A stretch of DNA of 44,550 nt from JAHWKI01 sp035513575 (GTDB lineage Bacteria > Gemmatimonadota > Gemmatimonadetes > Longimicrobiales > RSA9). How positions within the stretch are numbered: the first letter of the stretch is position 1; the number at the start of each line of letters is the position of its first letter. The notes below the pieces were generated by a model, which was not told the origin of the DNA, did no database searches, and worked only from the letters and a program-made list of their open reading frames with translations. Below, piece after piece: positions 41,937 through 44,550 of the stretch. Location of the stretch: contig DATKBW010000162.1 of assembly GCA_035513575.1 (NCBI GenBank), positions 1 through 44,550 of the forward strand, given 5' to 3'. A program made the translations under genes and the position numbers.

Positions 41937-41965
41937 TTGACACCCGCTCCGGCGGGGGCGAGCCT
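41937..41965 (+). promoter_or_regulatory. Candidate promoter of the DUF4296-like lipoprotein gene
   Basis: A perfect TTGACA (41937-41942) followed after 17 bases by GAGCCT (41960-41965). The start would be near 41972, 24 bases before the GTG start. The -35 is excellent and the -10 weak. Confidence 0.45.
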
Positions 41966-41995
41966 CACACCGCGCGATTGCCAACAGGGAGGACC

Positions 41996-42382
41996 GTGAC
42001 CGAACCCCTCGACCCCACCGCCACGACCGCTGTCCGCGTCGCCCTGCGCCGACGGAGGCGGGCCGTTCTGGGCCTGCTGATCGCGGCCACGTTCGCGGGG
42101 TGCGAACGGGAGGACGCCACGGCGTCCGGGCGGCTGACGCCCGAGGCGTTCGCGGACGTGATCGTGGAGCTGCGGGAAGCCGAGCGTGATGCGCTGGAGA
42201 CGGACAGCGCGATGGAGGTTTTCGCCCGGCGGAAGGCGGAGATCCTCGAACGGCATCGCACGTCGGAAGAGGAGATCCGGGCGTTCGTGGCGGATCCCCG
42301 CCATGACGTGCGGATGCTCGCCGACGTGTGGGAGGAGATCTCCAACCGGCTGCGCAGGCCGGTGCCCGAGGACACCCTCTGA
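41996..42382 (+). CDS. Small lipoprotein resembling DUF4296
   Basis: A 128-residue exported protein: basic N-terminus (RRRRR), hydrophobic core and lipobox FAGC (Cys36), then CEREDATA. The mature part is an alpha-helical domain LTPEAFADVIVELREAERDA, with FARRKAEILERHRTSEEEIRAFV and a final helix. This matches the described DUF4296 pattern of an N-terminal 'l-t-e-eM-dvl-dl-lae' helix and a later 'i-ekhgis-eeF' helix. That family's function is unknown. The start is GTG 41996, close behind GGGAGG (three-base gap); no ATG is available. It is divergent from clpB. Confidence 0.75.
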   Translation: MTEPLDPTATTAVRVALRRRRRAVLGLLIAATFAGCEREDATASGRLTPEAFADVIVELREAERDALETDSAMEVFARRKAEILERHRTSEEEIRAFVADPRHDVRMLADVWEEISNRLRRPVPEDTL

Positions 42383-42462
42383 TGGCCGTCCCCGGGGTAC
42401 GGACGTTGCACTGTTGTATTCCCGGACAGGCGAAATGCGACGCAGTCGTTGAGGGAATACAC

Positions 42463-42678
42463 ATGGCGCTAGAGCACACCGACGGACGCTGCACGGGGAA
42501 CTGGCGACTGGTGGGGACCGGCGCGGGGCGGCAGATCTCGTGCGAGCGGTGCCAGGCCGCGTTCCGCGCGACACCGGAGAACCGGCTGTCCGCGATCGAC
42601 GAGAACTACGCGGGGATCTACCTGCGGCGCCTGACCGCCGAAGGGCTGGCGCAGAGGGAAGACCGCGACGTCGCTTAG
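42463..42678 (+). CDS. Small Cys-containing protein, possible partial zinc ribbon
   Basis: A 71-residue soluble protein. It has Cys10, Cys27 and Cys30 (ISCERCQAAF), with a His at 5 that could supply a fourth metal ligand. The second half is helical with an Arg-rich stretch (YLRRLTAEGLAQRE). ATG 42463 has GAGGGA nine bases upstream, better than the longer reading from 42328, which would overlap the preceding gene. I recognise no family. It lies 80 bases after the DUF4296-like gene and ends in a GC stem that could terminate it. Confidence 0.65.
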   Translation: MALEHTDGRCTGNWRLVGTGAGRQISCERCQAAFRATPENRLSAIDENYAGIYLRRLTAEGLAQREDRDVA

Positions 42679-42694
42679 GCCGGCTCCGCCGGCC
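42678..42694 (+). terminator. Possible terminator after the small Cys protein gene
   Basis: GGCCGG (42678-42683) pairs with CCGGCC (42689-42694) around CTCCG, directly at the stop codon, and GGTCTTCG follows. Short and without a U-run, so weak. Confidence 0.35.
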
Positions 42695-42917
42695 GGTCTT
42701 CGCCTCCGGCTCAGACGAGTGGGTGTCGTGCGCGGGCCACTCCGACGCCGACCCTTCTTCTTGCTCACCGGCCAGGCACGAACAACCCGATCGGGGGACT
42801 GGGGGTCCTTCCCTCCGCGCATGAAGTCAGGCGTGAAGCGGGGGCGCCCGGGAACCACCCCCGCTCGATGTCCCGGCTCAGGAGAGATCGGCCCGGAAAG
42901 GCCCCTCCTGACTCAGG
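42695..42917. other. Intergenic region, no gene seen; hairpins near the guaA end
   Basis: About 220 bases without a supported gene. Near guaA there are two hairpins: an 8-base one (42837-42844 with 42858-42865) and an imperfect one with CAGGAG/CTCCTG outer arms (42879-42884 with 42905-42910) and inner GGCC pairing. One of them may terminate guaA on the minus strand. The plus-strand reading from 42719 overlaps guaA and is not convincing. Confidence 0.4.
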
Positions 42918-44459
42918 TCATTCCCATTCAATCGTCGCCGGCGGCTTCGAGCTGACGTCGTAGCAGACGCGGTTCACGCCGGCGACTTCGTTGATGATCC
43001 GGTTGGAGATGCGGCCGAGGACATCCGGCGGGAAGGGAAACCAGTCGGCCGTCATGCCGTCCCGGCTGGTTACGGCCCGGAGCGCCACCACGCTGTCGTA
43101 GGTGCGGTAATCGCCCATGACGCCCACGGTCCGGACCGGGAGCAGCACCGCGAAGGCCTGCCAGATGTCGTCGTAGAGGCCGGCGGCGCGGATCTCCTCC
43201 AGGTAGATGGCGTCGGCCTCGCGGAGGACGGCGAGTCGATCCGTGGTGATCTCGCCGAGGATGCGGACGGCCAGGCCGGGGCCGGGGAACGGGTGGCGGG
43301 CCACGAGCTCCTCCGGCAGACCCAACTCGCGACCGACGTTCCGGACCTCGTCCTTGAACAGCTCCCGGAGCGGCTCCACCAGCTCGAACTTGAGGTCCTT
43401 CGGCAGCCCGCCGACGTTGTGGTGCGTCTTGATCACGGCCGACGGGCCGCGCACCGACTGGGACTCGATGACATCCGGGTAGAGCGTGCCCTGGACCAGG
43501 AACCGGGCGCCCTGCCCGTGCTCCGTGGCCGCCCGCTCGAAGACGCGGATGAACCGCTCCCCGATCACCTTCCGCTTCTCCTCGGGGTCCACGATCCCGT
43601 CCAGGTGGCCCAGGAACTCGGCCGCGGCGTGCACCACCTCCAGCCGGATCCCCAGGTGGCGCCGGAACGTCCGCTCGACGCCTTCCCCCTCCGCCTTCCG
43701 CAGCAGTCCGGTGTCCACGAAGATGCACGTCAGCTGGTCCCCGATGGCGCGGTGGACCAGCGCGGCCGCCACCGAGGAGTCGACCCCGCCGGAGAGGCCG
43801 CAGATCACCTGCTCCCGTCCGACCCGGGCACGGATCCGCTCGACCGCCTCGTCGATGAAGGAGCCCGGGGTCCAGGTGGGCTCGCACCCGCAGATCCGGA
43901 AGACGAAGTTGGAGATCACCTCGTCCCCGCGCGGCGTATGGGCGACCTCGGGGTGGAACTGAACCCCGTAGGTCCGCCGCTCGCGGTTGCGGAACGCCGC
44001 CACCGGCAGGCTCGGTGTGGTGGCCAGGACATCGTAGCCCGCGGGCGGCGTCGTCACGTGGTCGCCGTGGCTCATCCACACGGTCATCCGCTCGCCGTTC
44101 TCGAAGCCGGCGAAGAGCTCGTCACCGTCGACGATGTGCATCTCGGCCCGGCCGTATTCCCGCCTGCCGCCCTCGACCTCGGCCCCCTCCAGGTGCGCCA
44201 GGAGCTGCATCCCGTAGCAGATGCCGAAGATCGGCACGCCCAGCTCGAGCATCGCCGGGTCCGCGCCGGGGACATCGTCCCCGTAGACCGACGCCGGCCC
44301 CCCGGAGAGGATGATCCCTCGCGGCTCCCAGCGCCGGATCTCGTCCACGGTCACGGTCGGGGGGTGGATCTCGCAGTAGACGCGCTCCTCGCGGATCCGC
44401 CGCGCGATGAGCTGCGTGAACTGCGAGCCGTAGTCCAGGATCAGGATGCGGTCCGTCAT
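42918..44459 (-). CDS. guaA: GMP synthase (glutamine-hydrolysing)
   Basis: Converts XMP to GMP using glutamine and ATP; 513 residues, complete. The N-terminal class I amidotransferase domain has Cys81 in FGICYGMQ, with the His-Glu pair in GVQFHPEV. The ATP pyrophosphatase domain has the P-loop GLSGGVDSSV, then the dimerisation domain with FPGPGLAVRILGE and the end motif KPPATIEWE typical of GuaA. ATG 44459 has GCGAGGC upstream and overlaps the stop of the partial upstream gene (ATGA), so it is at the end of an operon. An in-frame extension to 44537 is part of the upstream gene region. Confidence 0.98.
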   Translation of the reverse strand: MTDRILILDYGSQFTQLIARRIREERVYCEIHPPTVTVDEIRRWEPRGIILSGGPASVYGDDVPGADPAMLELGVPIFGICYGMQLLAHLEGAEVEGGRREYGRAEMHIVDGDELFAGFENGERMTVWMSHGDHVTTPPAGYDVLATTPSLPVAAFRNRERRTYGVQFHPEVAHTPRGDEVISNFVFRICGCEPTWTPGSFIDEAVERIRARVGREQVICGLSGGVDSSVAAALVHRAIGDQLTCIFVDTGLLRKAEGEGVERTFRRHLGIRLEVVHAAAEFLGHLDGIVDPEEKRKVIGERFIRVFERAATEHGQGARFLVQGTLYPDVIESQSVRGPSAVIKTHHNVGGLPKDLKFELVEPLRELFKDEVRNVGRELGLPEELVARHPFPGPGLAVRILGEITTDRLAVLREADAIYLEEIRAAGLYDDIWQAFAVLLPVRTVGVMGDYRTYDSVVALRAVTSRDGMTADWFPFPPDVLGRISNRIINEVAGVNRVCYDVSSKPPATIEWE

Positions 44460-44550
44460 GCCTCGCGGGATGCCGGGGCCCGGGTCGACGTCGTGGCCGC
44501 CGGGGCGGGCAGCTCGTGGCGTATCAGGTCGTCCCACGTCTCGCGCCGGC
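44456..44550 (-). CDS. C-terminal end of an upstream gene (partial)
   Basis: On the minus strand a frame open to the window edge ends in TGA at 44456-44458, overlapping the guaA start as ATGA. The last 30 residues begin RRETWDDLIRHELPAP and end in an Ala/Thr/Arg-rich tail. The overlap style matches the rest of the window, which is why I call it real. Family cannot be told from so short a piece. Confidence 0.5.
   Translation of the reverse strand, partial: RRETWDDLIRHELPAPAATTSTRAPASREA

Noticed and set aside
41833..41995. Possible heat-shock control element (CIRCE or sigma-32 box) upstream of clpB
   Set aside because: Searched both strands by eye for the CIRCE inverted repeat and for CTTGAA-type boxes; only a 6-base GC repeat was found.
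42719..42955. 78-residue plus-strand reading frame after the small Cys protein
   Set aside because: No ribosome site, Arg/Pro-rich composition, and overlap with the conserved guaA C-terminus.

Overview
The window is GC-rich (roughly 70 %), gene-dense bacterial chromosome. I support 38 protein genes, the last one cut by the right edge. I see no RNA gene, IS element, prophage or CRISPR array, and no gene-free stretch over 300 bases. The content points to a diderm of the Gemmatimonadota or a close relative, which is an inference. The evidence is a duplicated-domain MacB-type (ADOP) permease, a beta-propeller lipoprotein, several orphan lipoproteins, a DUF4159/DUF4175/TPR envelope operon, a heptose-bisphosphate phosphatase and SelA. 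Housekeeping genes (purH, purN, guaA, valS, rsmI, clpB, trxA, an A-type Fe-S carrier) show that this is core chromosome.

Layout. 1-2.5 kb: patatin-like lipase, a CDP-alcohol phosphatidyltransferase, a membrane protein, and a small gene behind a strong promoter and a structured leader. 2.5-9.4 kb (minus): lipoprotein, purH, purN, metallo-beta-lactamase-fold hydrolase, orphan sensor kinase, Fe-S carrier. 9.5-18.5 kb (minus): gmhB, selA, Ig-like lipoprotein and valS joined by 4-base overlaps, then a BON-domain protein, a TM/Pro-rich protein and an aminotransferase. 18.6-25 kb: secreted protein (plus), then ADOP permease, FAH-family hydrolase and a DinG helicase fused to a JAMM/RadC-like domain (minus). 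25.2-29.4 kb (plus): propeller lipoprotein, M20 amidohydrolase, SDR, LEA14-like lipoprotein. 29.4-37.6 kb (minus): rsmI-DUF4159-DUF4175-TPR lipoprotein-'AsnB-like' protein, five genes all joined by 4-base overlaps. 37.8-42.7 kb: thioredoxin, VOC epimerase, lipoprotein, ClpB, two small proteins. 42.9-44.5 kb: guaA and the tail of another gene.

How genes work together. Stop/start overlaps of ATGA or GTGA type occur at ten junctions, and an eleventh is GTGATG, so translational coupling is the rule. Purine synthesis is represented by purN-purH and by guaA. The rsmI-led operon looks like an envelope complex: a three-helix membrane protein with a very large Gln-rich coiled coil, a TPR lipoprotein and two exported proteins with similar amidotransferase-like signatures. 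This and the JAMM-DinG fusion are the best candidates for undescribed biology. Five intergenic promoters fit TTGnnn, 17 bases, nAnnnT. In two of them the -35 box contains the stop codon of the upstream gene.
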